Below, one piece after another: positions 33,503 to 42,804 of a stretch of DNA of 64,000 nt. Origin of the DNA: DATLNM01 sp035536775. GTDB lineage: Bacteria > Actinomycetota > CADDZG01 > WHSQ01. The DNA lies in the NCBI GenBank assembly GCA_035536775.1, contig DATLNM010000014.1, positions 1 through 64,000 of the forward strand, read 5' to 3'. The notes beneath the pieces were generated by a model. The model was not told the DNA's origin and ran no database searches. It saw nothing but the letters and a program-made list of their open reading frames with translations. Every line of letters begins with the position of its first letter. The first letter of the stretch is position 1. The position numbers and the translations under genes were made by a program.

Positions 33503-33994
33503 ATGGACAGTGGACGAGAGCTCTTCGAGCATGAGCTGCGAGACATCTATGACGCCGAGCACAAGCTTGTGAATGCCCTGGAGACGATGGCCAAGAAGGT
33601 CTCGAACGAGGACCTTTCGACGTCGTTCAAGGAGCACCGCGAGGTCACGCGCAAGCAGATCGAGCGACTCGACAAGGTGTTCGGAACCATCGACCGCGCC
33701 CCACGCCGCGAGGCATGCGACGCCATCAATGGCCTCATCTCCGAGTTCTCGGGGTTCGTCAAGGACGAGAGCCCCTCAGATGAGGTCCTGAACGTCTTTG
33801 CGACGACCGCGGCGCTGAAGGTCGAGCACTACGAGATCGAGGCATACAAGTCCCTGATCAAGCTCGCCCAGAACGAAGGTCTCGACGAGGCCATCGGGCT
33901 CCTGCAAGAGAACCTGGCCGAGGAAGAGACGACCGCTCGCGAGTTGGACGGGATGTCCGACCTGCTCGGCAAGGAGCTCGCAGCAGCAGGTTGA
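33503..33994 (+). CDS. DUF892/YciE-family ferritin-like protein
   Basis: 163 residues from the ATG at 33503 (a TTG lies one codon upstream) with AGGAGGGG before it. Four-helix ferritin-like pattern: LFEHELRDIYDAEHKLVNALETMAKKVSNEDL, FKEHREVTRKQIERLDKVF, VEHYEIEAYKSLIKLA and LLQENLAEEETTARELDGM, carrying the Glu/His metal positions. Members are induced by stress and bind a di-iron or di-manganese site; activity is unproven. Confidence 0.88.
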   Translation: MDSGRELFEHELRDIYDAEHKLVNALETMAKKVSNEDLSTSFKEHREVTRKQIERLDKVFGTIDRAPRREACDAINGLISEFSGFVKDESPSDEVLNVFATTAALKVEHYEIEAYKSLIKLAQNEGLDEAIGLLQENLAEEETTARELDGMSDLLGKELAAAG

Positions 33995-34017
33995 GCTTTG
34001 GGCCTTACGCTCATGGC

Positions 34018-34629
34018 GTGAGATCTGTTCGGATAGCGATAGGCGCGGCCCTGGCGATCGCCGGGGCCGCGTGCGCGTCTGAACCCACCGGTGACATCCG
34101 CACGGCTCCGGTGCCCGAGACGGTGACTGTCACCGCGACCCCATCCGAGGAGCCGACCGGCGACGTCGTCAGCACGCCGGCGTGCGGGAAGTACCAGGGC
34201 GGGGAGGAAGGCGTGTTCGCGCACCTCACCGACGTGCGCGTCGCCCGCAACTTCGGTTTCGATCGCATCGTGTTCGAGTTCCAGACCGTCGACGGCCCCG
34301 AGCAGGGCGTGCCTCGGTATCAGTTATCCCCCGAAGAACCTCCGTTCAGGGAGGACGGAAGCGGGTCACCGATAGAGGTCGGCGGAGAGTTCTTCACGCG
34401 CGTGATCTTCCACGGCGCGTCCGGCTACGACATGGAGGCTCAGGAGCCGACCTATCGCGGACCGCGCGAGTTCGAGCCTGGTCTCGAAGTGATCTCGGCA
34501 TTGACGGAAACGGGAGATTTCGAGGCGACGCTGAGTTGGATCGTGGGTCTCGAAGAGAACATCTGTCCTCAGGTATCCACGCTGTTCGATCCCAACCGGC
34601 TGGTCATCGATTTCCCCAACCAGCTGTAG
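34018..34629 (+). CDS. Putative lipoprotein with AMIN-like domain
   Basis: 203 residues from a GTG 6 nt after TACGCT (34006-34011). The signal IAIGAALAIAGAAC ends in a lipobox-like Cys; a Thr/Pro/Glu linker follows, then a beta domain HLTDVRVARNFGFDRIVFEFQTV ... TGDFEATLSWIVGLEEN ... NRLVIDFPNQ that matches the AMIN-like domain common in actinobacterial lipoproteins. Likely cell-envelope. Function unknown. Confidence 0.78.
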   Translation: MRSVRIAIGAALAIAGAACASEPTGDIRTAPVPETVTVTATPSEEPTGDVVSTPACGKYQGGEEGVFAHLTDVRVARNFGFDRIVFEFQTVDGPEQGVPRYQLSPEEPPFREDGSGSPIEVGGEFFTRVIFHGASGYDMEAQEPTYRGPREFEPGLEVISALTETGDFEATLSWIVGLEENICPQVSTLFDPNRLVIDFPNQL

Positions 34630-34632
34630 CCG

Positions 34633-34941
34633 TTACTTCTCCTTCGCGACGGGGGTCTTCGTCGTTTTCTTCGCGGTCGAGGTCTTGGCGCGCGTCGACT
34701 TCTTCACCGGGGTCTCGTGGTCGTGGACGTGCGCTTCACCGCGGTGCTCCTTCTCGAAGTTCTCGTGTGGCAGATGCGAGTGTGTTATCTCGCCGTGATC
34801 GTGTTCGTGGCTGTGCATGGACGCGAGGTGCTCGAAGCTTCCGGTTGCCTCATTGAAGTTGTGCGTCACGTGGAAATGCTCGTGCGCGTGCAGGATCGCC
34901 TCATGATGGTGCTCCTCGAAGCCCGTCGGTCGCTCGTCCAT
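34633..34941 (-). CDS. Histidine-rich small protein with Lys/Thr tail
   Basis: 102 residues from an ATG with GGAGGAGCC upstream. Twenty His in the first ~80 residues, spaced in H-x-H patterns (AHEHFHVTH, MHSHEHDHGEITHSHLPH, AHVHDHE), then a Lys/Thr/Ala tail like a histone-tail or nucleic-acid-binding end. No enzyme motif. Probably binds metal (Ni, Zn, Cu) or nucleic acid; family not recognised. Confidence 0.7.
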   Translation of the reverse strand: MDERPTGFEEHHHEAILHAHEHFHVTHNFNEATGSFEHLASMHSHEHDHGEITHSHLPHENFEKEHRGEAHVHDHETPVKKSTRAKTSTAKKTTKTPVAKEK

Positions 34942-35039
34942 GGCTCCTCCATTCGATACGTGAGGGCCACCCTCACATGAGTCAGGCACCTTATTCCCCC
35001 GCCTCAGGTTGTTTGAACATCCCTAGGTGCGAAGGGAGA

Positions 35040-35447
35040 TCAGGGTCCGGGGCTGAGTGATACGGGTACCGCTTGAGCGCATTGAAGGACGACGCGCTTG
35101 AGGCCCTCTAGATCGCCGTTCTTTTCGACGTATCGGTCAGCGCCGGCTTCCAGTGCTTTCTCCTGCAATTCCGAGTCGCGGAAGCCCGAGAAGATCACGA
35201 TCCTGGTCTTGGGGGCCTGTCGCTTGATCTCTATCGCCGCCTGCAGGCCGTCCATCAAGGGCATGGAGATGTCCAGAACCACCACATCGGGACGGTGCTT
35301 CAAAGTCAGCTCGACCGCCTCGATCCCGGTGCCCGCTTCGTCGACGACCTCAATTTCCCCCCCCATCGTGAGTCCGAACTTCAGGAGCATTCGGAGGTCG
35401 GAGGCATCGTCCGCGATCACGATCCGGACACTCGTCTGATTACTCAT
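35040..35447 (-). CDS. Single-domain response regulator
   Basis: 135 residues, a receiver domain only. Acidic pair Asp13-Asp14, phospho-acceptor Asp59 in VVLDISMPLMDG, Ser/Thr position in VIFSGF, and Lys near residue 109 in YVEKNGD. No DNA-binding domain. The ATG lies inside the end of the upstream sensor gene (8-nt overlap), so the two are made together. Confidence 0.93.
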   Translation of the reverse strand: MSNQTSVRIVIADDASDLRMLLKFGLTMGGEIEVVDEAGTGIEAVELTLKHRPDVVVLDISMPLMDGLQAAIEIKRQAPKTRIVIFSGFRDSELQEKALEAGADRYVEKNGDLEGLKRVVLQCAQAVPVSLSPGP

Positions 35448-36261
35448 CGGGATGCACCTTCGCCGCGCTGTCACCAACGAGGGTTGCGCCCTCCTGCCGG
35501 ACGAAGTCCCCGGGTCTCCACTCGCGCTGGTCGGACGCGGCGCGCATGATCCTCGCCACCATCGACTTTGCTTCCGCGAGGGTCGCGTCGATGAGTTCTG
35601 ACGCCCTCCTGTTAGGGACCTCTAGTTCGAGAGCCATCCTGGCCGCGACCAGGCCTTGCACGACGGTGTCGTGGAGCTCGAGGGCTTGCTCTTGCTCCCG
35701 AAGGCGGAGGTCCTCGTTACGTTTCCACACGATGAGGCCCGCCATGCTTGCGCCCAGGATGAAAGCCCCATGGATGGTTGCCCAGAGGAACGGGCGCTGC
35801 ACCGCGGCCGGGTGGTTATAGACCGAACCGGGGTCGAGGGTTCCCATCACTCCATGGTGCACAACAACGTAGACGATCGAGAGCAGGAAGGGCACCCACG
35901 ACTGATAAAGGGTGATCAACGTAACCATGACGAAGAAGTGGAAGTGGGCTTCGATGGTGCCCCCCGATAGGTGAACGAGGATCCCGGAGGCCGACATAAG
36001 CCCCAGCGTCGCAATCACGGCGCGCGTGGCGCGACCTCGCACGACCGTGGCACCCATCGCAGCGATCGCGATCACACTTGCCTCCGCCACGGCGTGAGTC
36101 CACTCGTATCCACGTATCAGGCCGAACACGGCCAAGCCGACGGCGTGCACCCATAGCAAGGTCACGAATCCGTTATGGCGGGAGCTCCAGATCTCCTCGG
36201 GGAGCGGTTGGCCCCGTGGGAGCCAGTCTCGCACCCGCGCGGCAAGACTTTGAGTCGTCAA
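35440..36261 (-). CDS. Membrane sensor with histidine-kinase dimerisation helix but no ATPase domain
   Basis: 273 residues from a TTG with GGAAGG 8 nt upstream. About five or six membrane helices (30-175) with the His-rich motif EAHFHFFVMVTLITLYQSW seen in some membrane sensors, then a helix QALELHDTVVQGLVAARMALELEV with His197 as in NarL-type histidine kinases. The protein ends about 75 residues later; no N, G1 or G2 box of an HATPase domain exists. It overlaps the response-regulator gene. It may rely on another kinase or act as a phosphatase or scaffold. Confidence 0.75.
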   Translation of the reverse strand: MTTQSLAARVRDWLPRGQPLPEEIWSSRHNGFVTLLWVHAVGLAVFGLIRGYEWTHAVAEASVIAIAAMGATVVRGRATRAVIATLGLMSASGILVHLSGGTIEAHFHFFVMVTLITLYQSWVPFLLSIVYVVVHHGVMGTLDPGSVYNHPAAVQRPFLWATIHGAFILGASMAGLIVWKRNEDLRLREQEQALELHDTVVQGLVAARMALELEVPNRRASELIDATLAEAKSMVARIMRAASDQREWRPGDFVRQEGATLVGDSAAKVHPDE

Positions 36262-36311
36262 CTCATACCTTCCTTGTTATTTCCCCCCTCGTTCATCAAG
36301 GCTAGCACCGT

Positions 36312-38183
36312 TCATGTCGCTGAATCCTCCGCCAGAACGATCAGGCTGTCGTCGGGTCCGGGCGTAAGCACGGTGCCTTGTGGCGGATTGAGATGAACCC
36401 CCGCGTGCACACTCTCAGCGGGCGCGCGGTAACCGATGGCGACCTCACCCCGGACAGCCGCGGCGCGCACCAGATCTCTGTAGACGACCGAGTTCCCGAT
36501 GTCGGTGTAGATCGTCACGGGTTCGAAATAGATCTCGACACCTTCGGGGTCCAGGAGGTCGGTGAGAACCGGCCACAGCCCTGCGTTCTCCGAGACCTGG
36601 GCCATCAACAGGCTGATCAGGTGCTCGCTGACGACGAATTGATCTTCAGAGGCGCGCGGTGCGATGGCCACGTCCCGTACGTCGATGAGCTCCGTGATGA
36701 CATTGAGGCTCAGTCCGAGATTCTCCGCCGTGGTCGTGATGTGTAGAAGGTCGAGGAGGGCCCGGGCATCCGCTTGAGCGTCGGAGAGAGTGTCCCTATA
36801 GCAGGTGATGATCACGTGCTTGAAGTCGCCCGAAGCGAGCAGCGGCGCTCCATAACCAGACTCCGACGGATCGATGTTCACCGCGAGTCGCTTCAACCCC
36901 GTCGGCAGGTTCATCGGTCCACCTGCCAGCTTGCGATCTGCCACGACTACGGCGGTAGACCCCTCCGGGACGTAATGGTCGAGCTCGTGCAGGATCGTAG
37001 GAGTCAAGTGGTTCCACCCCATCACGAGCGCGTGCTCGGGCGGATCCGGAGGTCGTGGCCGAGCGACCATCGCATCTCTAGTGTCGTCGCCGATGCCGGA
37101 GAACCGGATCGTGTCATCGTCGGCGGAGATGGCGATGATGCGGTCATCTGGCCCGATCCGCGTGTCCATCGGCGGAGCCACCGCGACCGTGCCGTCGCTC
37201 AGCTGGAGCCCAATGATCGTAGAGCCATCGAACGCGAGCAAGGATTCGCGGAACGTTCGCCCCTCGAGGGCCGGCTCGTGATGGAAATAGATCTCGTCCC
37301 CTTCGAAGTCGAGCAGGTCCCGAACGACGAGACTGAGCCCGGGTTGCCGGGAGCATTGCGCGGTGATGCGGGCGATGATCTCGGTCGAGTTGACCGCGAT
37401 CACGCGCTCGTCGGTCGCCAGTTGCAGTGAGCGGATGTTGGCCGCCGACCCCAATTCCGTAACGATCGCGGCCGACCGCGATATGAGCTCGTTACTGAGG
37501 ATCGCCAAGACGGTCTTTATGACCTCGGCGTCCCCGTCATCGCCACCCGGGTTCAGGATGATGATCGAGCGGGCCTCCGTCGGATTCGCGATCGCGATGT
37601 CGTCCGGTTCGTAGGGTGTTGCGCTGCGACACACGATGCGCGTCTTGAGCTTGCTTCCCGCGCGGCTTGCGATCAGCTCCTCCATCTCGAGCTTGTCGAC
37701 CGGGGCGAGGATGACGATGACGGGCTTGCGCTGATTCTTATTCGCCTCCTCGAGCTCCTTGATGATCGAGAACACCTTCGGCGACCATCCGAGGATCAAG
37801 GTGTGACCCGTTTCGACGACGAGGGATTTGCCTCGCCGCAGCTCGGTGAGCTTGTTGTCGAGGGTGCTCGCGATGACGCCGATGAGCGAGCTCACTATGA
37901 AGATCCCCCCGAGCGTCACGATCAGAGACATGATGCGGAAGGGCCAGCCGACGTCACCGCCCATGGTCCCGGGGTCGAGCGTCCGCAGCATGTTGAGCCA
38001 CATCGCTTCGATGAGCCCGAGCTTCTCTCCGTTGGCCCTTACCCCGAAGAGGGTCGCGACGAGCGCGATGGCAACGACGAGCAGGATCGAGGCGAGGCCG
38101 AGCCACGGAACGACCGAGAGCGTCCCACCCGCGAGCGAGTTGTCGATGCGGTAGCGCAAGCGTTGCTTCAAAGGAGCGGCCAC
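36312..38183 (-). CDS. CASTOR/POLLUX-like ion channel protein
   Basis: 623 residues. Two membrane segments (about 23-45 and 84-106) around a pore-like stretch WLNMLRTLDPGTMGGDVGWPFR, then two RCK-like NAD-binding/ligand-sensing regions (GHTLILGWSPKVFSIIKELEEANK ... and HALVMGWNHLTPTILHELDHYV ...). This matches bacterial relatives of the plant nuclear channels CASTOR and POLLUX. Likely a cation channel gated by a ligand. GTG start. Confidence 0.88.
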   Translation of the reverse strand: MAAPLKQRLRYRIDNSLAGGTLSVVPWLGLASILLVVAIALVATLFGVRANGEKLGLIEAMWLNMLRTLDPGTMGGDVGWPFRIMSLIVTLGGIFIVSSLIGVIASTLDNKLTELRRGKSLVVETGHTLILGWSPKVFSIIKELEEANKNQRKPVIVILAPVDKLEMEELIASRAGSKLKTRIVCRSATPYEPDDIAIANPTEARSIIILNPGGDDGDAEVIKTVLAILSNELISRSAAIVTELGSAANIRSLQLATDERVIAVNSTEIIARITAQCSRQPGLSLVVRDLLDFEGDEIYFHHEPALEGRTFRESLLAFDGSTIIGLQLSDGTVAVAPPMDTRIGPDDRIIAISADDDTIRFSGIGDDTRDAMVARPRPPDPPEHALVMGWNHLTPTILHELDHYVPEGSTAVVVADRKLAGGPMNLPTGLKRLAVNIDPSESGYGAPLLASGDFKHVIITCYRDTLSDAQADARALLDLLHITTTAENLGLSLNVITELIDVRDVAIAPRASEDQFVVSEHLISLLMAQVSENAGLWPVLTDLLDPEGVEIYFEPVTIYTDIGNSVVYRDLVRAAAVRGEVAIGYRAPAESVHAGVHLNPPQGTVLTPGPDDSLIVLAEDSAT

Positions 38184-38194
38184 GGCAGAGGAGC

Positions 38195-39418
38195 CTATGA
38201 CGAAGTCGCAGCGATCCCTTCGACCTCAAACGCGTCGAACCCGTTGAAGCCGTTCGCATAGATGCGACCGTCGTGCCAGTAAGCGGTCCAATACTCGAGA
38301 CCAGGCTCGCTGTAATGGGCCAGCTCCTTGGGCCTCAGAGGGTCGGAGAAATCCACCACGCTCATCCCTCCCCAATAGTTGCCCGACACGACGATCTGGG
38401 TGCCCGGGATGAGGTTGAAGAGGTGCGCCGCGCAATCGCCGGCGGGACCGGGTTGGCCGTACGCGAATACTGGATGGGGGCCACGGGGTGCGCCGAAGTA
38501 TCCGAGTGGAACCGCGGCGGCCGGGTCGGAGATGTCGTAGATGAAGAGAGCTCCGGAAGGGCCGCCCGCGCAGTCGTTGCCCGCCGTCTCCGTGCCGATG
38601 ACGGCGTAGCGACCGTCGCTCGAGACCGCGACGGAGTGATGGAAGTTGTGCAAGGGGTTAACGATGTGTCCGATGATCGTTGGGGCGAGGGGGTCGGAGA
38701 CATCCCATACCTGCGTCTCGCCGGGACCCGCGCATAACCCGATCTGACGCTCCTCCCGGATGTCGAACGTGAAGTCATGGCACCCGATCCCTGAATCGAA
38801 GCGTGCGACGACGCGCGGCTTTCCCGGGTCCGAGACATCGATGATCGTCTCGATCGCCTTCGACTGCATCTGGCGTCCACCCGGCGACGCGTAGATGATC
38901 GGCTTGCCCGGATACGCGGTGATCGTGTGAGCCCCGAGGTAGTACCCCGATGCGGGATCTGGGTCCGGCGCGAGTGCCTCGGTCGTACTGCCGAGGATCT
39001 TGGGGCGCCTTGGGTTCTTCACATCGATCAGCGTTACGCCGCCGAGTTCGGTTCCGCAGTTGAACCTGCCTTGGTGATAGCCCAACGCAATGAGTCCTGG
39101 CTTGACGACCGCGACGTCGTTCTGCCACCCCCCGCAGCGGACGAACGAAACGTGCTTCGGGATAGGACCCGATAGGTCATAGATGTGCACACCACCGGTG
39201 CTGCCCTCCCAACCTTGTTCGGCCGCGTACGCGAAGTCCCCGGAGAATGCGATGTCGGTCCCACCCGCGTTGAACGGAGTGTCCTCGGTCTTGTAAGGGA
39301 AGCGCGCGATGAGCGCGACGTTGTCACTCTTGTCAGCCTGCGCGTTGGCGGACGAGGCGGGGGTGACAAGAATCATGATTGCGAGCGCGAGGACAAGGGT
39401 GGAACGAGGCTTCAGCAC
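38195..39418 (-). CDS. Secreted LVIVD-repeat beta-propeller protein
   Basis: 407 residues from GTG 39418; longer reading upstream is not supported. Signal peptide (LVLALAIMILVTPASSANA), then repeated units of the LVIVD type: GVHIYDLSGPIPKHVSFV, GVTLIDVKNPRRPKILGS, TIIDVSDPGKPRVVARFD, QVWDVSDPLAPTIIGHI, FIYDISDPAAAVPLGYF and SVVDFSDPLRPKELAHY. These form a beta-propeller on the cell surface. Several Cys may be paired. Role unknown. Confidence 0.88.
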   Translation of the reverse strand: MLKPRSTLVLALAIMILVTPASSANAQADKSDNVALIARFPYKTEDTPFNAGGTDIAFSGDFAYAAEQGWEGSTGGVHIYDLSGPIPKHVSFVRCGGWQNDVAVVKPGLIALGYHQGRFNCGTELGGVTLIDVKNPRRPKILGSTTEALAPDPDPASGYYLGAHTITAYPGKPIIYASPGGRQMQSKAIETIIDVSDPGKPRVVARFDSGIGCHDFTFDIREERQIGLCAGPGETQVWDVSDPLAPTIIGHIVNPLHNFHHSVAVSSDGRYAVIGTETAGNDCAGGPSGALFIYDISDPAAAVPLGYFGAPRGPHPVFAYGQPGPAGDCAAHLFNLIPGTQIVVSGNYWGGMSVVDFSDPLRPKELAHYSEPGLEYWTAYWHDGRIYANGFNGFDAFEVEGIAATSS

Positions 39419-39480
39419 CTCACGATCATCCCACGCGGCCGTTCCGGATGACTTCTCCGCCCGACTACGGGGCCGGCTTG

Positions 39481-39753
39481 TTATGCACGCTTGCGGAGCT
39501 CGTCGCCGATCCACATCGCCGGGAGGTAGACCCAGATGAATGCTGCTGCCGAAAAAGCGGTCACCCTGAGGAGGGTGCTCGTTGCGTTCCTTCCAGCACT
39601 GGCAAACGCCAAGATCGCGACGACCGTCGCCGGCGCGGCGGCAGCGAGAAGTGAACTGCGAGCGAAGCGAGCGGTGACGTTCGGCCATAGTCGACGCCGG
39701 GCGAGGACCATCCCGAGCGCCAACGGCGGCATCGCCAGCGCGAGGAACTCCAT
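39481..39753 (-). CDS. Small three-helix membrane protein
   Basis: 90 residues with three hydrophobic stretches (MEFLALAMPPLALGMVLA, SLLAAAAPATVVAILAFA, VTAFSAAAFIWVYLPAMWIGD). Divergent from the LAL regulator start by only a few bases. No family recognised. Confidence 0.6.
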   Translation of the reverse strand: MEFLALAMPPLALGMVLARRRLWPNVTARFARSSLLAAAAPATVVAILAFASAGRNATSTLLRVTAFSAAAFIWVYLPAMWIGDELRKRA

Positions 39754-39759
39754 CGCGTA

Positions 39760-42627
39760 ATGCTAAAGCGAGGTCGGTTGGGCAATGATTGGCTCGTGGG
39801 CGTCGATGGGATGGTGAATCCGAGGATCGCTCGGGCGGACGTCGTCGGACGCGCCGAGGAACTGTCGTTGCTCGAGAGCCTTTTGAAAGAGACCGCCGAC
39901 GGTTCGGGAGGCGCGGCGATCCTCGAGGGTGAACCGGGGATAGGGAAGTCCCGCATCGTGGAGGCACTTTGCGACACGGCCTTATCGAACGGATCCAGTG
40001 TCTATCGCGGGACCGGGCAAGAATTTGGTGTCGAGCGTCCGTTCGGGGTCATCTGGCAAGCACTCGAGGGTCGTCTCTCGCGCAACGATGATCGGCAGAA
40101 GATCGCAGCCCTACTTGAGGACGCGCCCACAGAGTTTGGTGCGGACCGCCGATTCGTAATCATCGACGCGATCGAGGATGCCTTCGAGCACGAGGCCCAA
40201 GTGCGGCCGGTTCTCTTGTCGATCGATGACGCTCATTGGGCTGACGCCAGCTCGATCCTCACGTTGCACGCGCTCGCTCAACGTCGGGACCTAAAGGTTC
40301 TCTTGTTAGTGAGCTGCCGCCCGGTACCGCGTTCGGCTGAGCTCAAGCGGTTGATCGATGATCTAACGGGATCCGGTTCCGCGCTGGTTACCTTGCGTCC
40401 GCTTGACGACGACGCGGTCGCGGAGCTTGCCCGTGTCCGTCTCGGTTCCGAACCCGGTGACTCGCTTAAGCAGCAACTCCGACGAGCTGGCGGGAACCCA
40501 CTCTTCGTCTTGGAGCTACTAGAGGGTCTTTCCGAAGAGGACATGTTGCGATTCGATGGCGACCTTGCAGAGGCTCCCCGATCCGTACAACCTCCACCAT
40601 CGCTGCGCGCGTTGATCATCCGCAGATTGAGCTTCATGGATGAGTCGAGCGTCGAGCTATTGCGCACGGCTGCGGTCCTAGGGGATCAGTTCTCTGCTCA
40701 AGACCTCGCCACCGTTACGGGGACGTCCTTGACGACGGTGTTGGACCGGATGAAAGAGCCGATCGCCGCCGGTGTCATCGATGCGACCGAAGAAACGTTC
40801 TCCTTTCAGCATGACGTCGTGAGAGAGGCCTTGTATGGCGACGTGGCGACAGCCGTCAGGAAAGGGCTTCATCTGCACATCGGCCGCGTATTGGCTGCAT
40901 CCGGAGCATCCAAGATCCGCGTCGCGCACCACGTGTCGTTGGGCGCCGAGCTCGGTGATCGTGAGGCGGTGACCTGGATGCGCGAGGCCGCGCTGGCCGT
41001 CGGTCCCCAGGATCCGAATCTCGCCGTCGATCTGTTGGATCGAGCTGCGGACCTCCTTCCTCCTGACGACCCGGAACGGGACGGACTCCTCTTGGAGGAG
41101 ATCCTTCGCTTGATGTTCGCCGGGCGGCTCGAGCGAGCATCGGATCTCGCCGACGAGCTGCGGCGGCGCGTGGCAGGAACTCCTCTCGAGGCGATGGTCG
41201 ACACCCAGCGCCTTGGGATCCTGTCGTTGCAGTTCCGGGTTCACGAAATGGCGCGCCTGGCCGACCAGATCCTCGAGAACGATGACCTCCCGGAGGACTT
41301 GCGCATGCAGACGGTGGTCGCCTCCGCGGCCTCTCGCTTAGCCGGCGGCGACATCCAGGGCGCGAAGTCGAGGATGGCCGAAGCACGCGCATACACAGAA
41401 TCGGTTCCGGATTCGACTGCCGCCGGTCTTTATCTTTGGCTAGCCGCGGCTCTATTGATCTACGAGGGTCGATTCACTCAGGCCGCCGAACGGCTCGAAC
41501 AAGCCCTTCCACGCACTGAGATGTTCCTCGGTGGCCGGGGGCAGGGATTGGATTTCGTCGGCTATGGCTACACCGTGGGAGCCGATGACGTCCAAAAGGC
41601 GCGAACCACTCTCGAGCAAGGGCGTGCCGAGTTGGAACATCGCGGAGCCCTCTCTTACGTGGTGGAGTACCACTGGCTGCGCGCCAACCTCGAGTTCGCT
41701 GCGGGAAACTGGGACGACGCGCTGGTCGAAATGAGTGCTGCAAACGATCTCGGAGCCGAGACGGGCACCTTCGGCGTCGCGATCGGCGCTGCTCCCGATC
41801 CGACGATCTTGATCCGCTTGTTCCGAGGAGACCCGCTCGGGGCGATGCAAGCCTTGCAAGTTGCCGATGGTTACGAAAGCGGCATGTTCGTTTCGCATTG
41901 GCTGGAACCGATCCGTGCATTGGTCGAGGATGCTTCAGGGGACCGGCCGGGCGCTCTGTCGAGACTTAGGGCCTGGCATCGGGACATGGATAGGAAGGCC
42001 TTCGTTCCCGACCTCCGGACGATCGGCCGTTCTCTAGCGAGGCTCTATCGCGAGGTCGGGGACCCGGACCTCTTGGCGCACGCGCTGGCGGGCGCGCGCG
42101 ACGCCCATGAAAGAGCGGATGGTTTGAAGTCGATGGAGTCGGCCACCCTGCTGGTGGAGGGACTGATCGAAGAAGACGTCGACCGTGTGCTGACCGCCGT
42201 CGATGCTGCTCGAGAAGCAGAACGAGCATTCGACCTCGCTGAGGCCTGCGCCGAAGCCGGGGCTGCACTGTTGCGACGCGGGGATGCCGACGCGGGCCGC
42301 TCATTCGCTATGGAGGCGTGGGCGATCTATGACGATCTTGGCGCGAGTCGACAAGAAGCGGTTCTCGCTCAAGATTTGCGCGATCTCGGAGTCCGTCGTG
42401 GATCCCGAGGGAAGCGCGGACGTCCGTCACTCGGTTGGGACTCGTTGACGCAGTCGGAACGGCGCGTGGTGGACCTCGTCGGAGAAGGGCTCACGAACCG
42501 CGAGATCGGAACGCGGCTCTTTGTATCGAAGGGGACAGTCGCGACTCACCTACGGAACGTCTTCCGCAAGCTCGAGGTCACCTCCCGCACCGAGTTAGCC
42601 GCCGAGGCGGCTCGACGGCGGGACTGA
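39760..42627 (+). CDS. LuxR-family large ATP-binding (LAL) transcriptional regulator
   Basis: 955 residues if begun at ATG 39760; a GTG at 39796 and an ATG at 39811 are shorter options. Order: AAA+ ATPase with Walker A GEPGIGKS (57-64) and Walker B VLLSIDDAHWAD, winged and helical-repeat region, then a C-terminal LuxR HTH (LTQSERRVVDLVGEGLTNREIGTRLFVSKGTVATHLRNVFRKLEV). LAL regulators respond to ATP and often to maltose or secondary signals. An operator-like dyad lies about 180 nt beyond its stop, in front of a secreted-protein gene. Confidence 0.93.
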   Translation: MLKRGRLGNDWLVGVDGMVNPRIARADVVGRAEELSLLESLLKETADGSGGAAILEGEPGIGKSRIVEALCDTALSNGSSVYRGTGQEFGVERPFGVIWQALEGRLSRNDDRQKIAALLEDAPTEFGADRRFVIIDAIEDAFEHEAQVRPVLLSIDDAHWADASSILTLHALAQRRDLKVLLLVSCRPVPRSAELKRLIDDLTGSGSALVTLRPLDDDAVAELARVRLGSEPGDSLKQQLRRAGGNPLFVLELLEGLSEEDMLRFDGDLAEAPRSVQPPPSLRALIIRRLSFMDESSVELLRTAAVLGDQFSAQDLATVTGTSLTTVLDRMKEPIAAGVIDATEETFSFQHDVVREALYGDVATAVRKGLHLHIGRVLAASGASKIRVAHHVSLGAELGDREAVTWMREAALAVGPQDPNLAVDLLDRAADLLPPDDPERDGLLLEEILRLMFAGRLERASDLADELRRRVAGTPLEAMVDTQRLGILSLQFRVHEMARLADQILENDDLPEDLRMQTVVASAASRLAGGDIQGAKSRMAEARAYTESVPDSTAAGLYLWLAAALLIYEGRFTQAAERLEQALPRTEMFLGGRGQGLDFVGYGYTVGADDVQKARTTLEQGRAELEHRGALSYVVEYHWLRANLEFAAGNWDDALVEMSAANDLGAETGTFGVAIGAAPDPTILIRLFRGDPLGAMQALQVADGYESGMFVSHWLEPIRALVEDASGDRPGALSRLRAWHRDMDRKAFVPDLRTIGRSLARLYREVGDPDLLAHALAGARDAHERADGLKSMESATLLVEGLIEEDVDRVLTAVDAAREAERAFDLAEACAEAGAALLRRGDADAGRSFAMEAWAIYDDLGASRQEAVLAQDLRDLGVRRGSRGKRGRPSLGWDSLTQSERRVVDLVGEGLTNREIGTRLFVSKGTVATHLRNVFRKLEVTSRTELAAEAARRRD

Positions 42628-42774
42628 GTCGTCGGGGGCCACCAATTGCACGATGGCTTGGATCAGGCCCGTCCATCCCGCAAACGCAACGGCCGACATC
42701 GCGCTCGGGGTGGCGCCGATGAGCCGTACACAACCTTCAGGCGGTTCTAGTCCGAGGAACTCGATCTCGATCAT
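42595..42774 (-). CDS. Small 59-residue protein overlapping the end of the LAL gene
   Basis: Frame ATG 42774 to TAA 42595. MIEIEFLGLEPPEGCVRLIG...AVAFAGWTGLIQAIVQLVAPDD has normal composition and a strong GC3 bias. It recalls a small actinobacterial group with an FxGWxGL(I/L)xA motif, by memory only. The last 33 nt are antisense to the LAL gene. No clear Shine-Dalgarno sequence. Confidence 0.5.
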   Translation of the reverse strand: MIEIEFLGLEPPEGCVRLIGATPSAMSAVAFAGWTGLIQAIVQLVAPDDSVPPSSRLGG

Positions 42775-42804
42775 CTGAGTGGAGTCTGCGGTCTAAGCCC
42801 GAGA

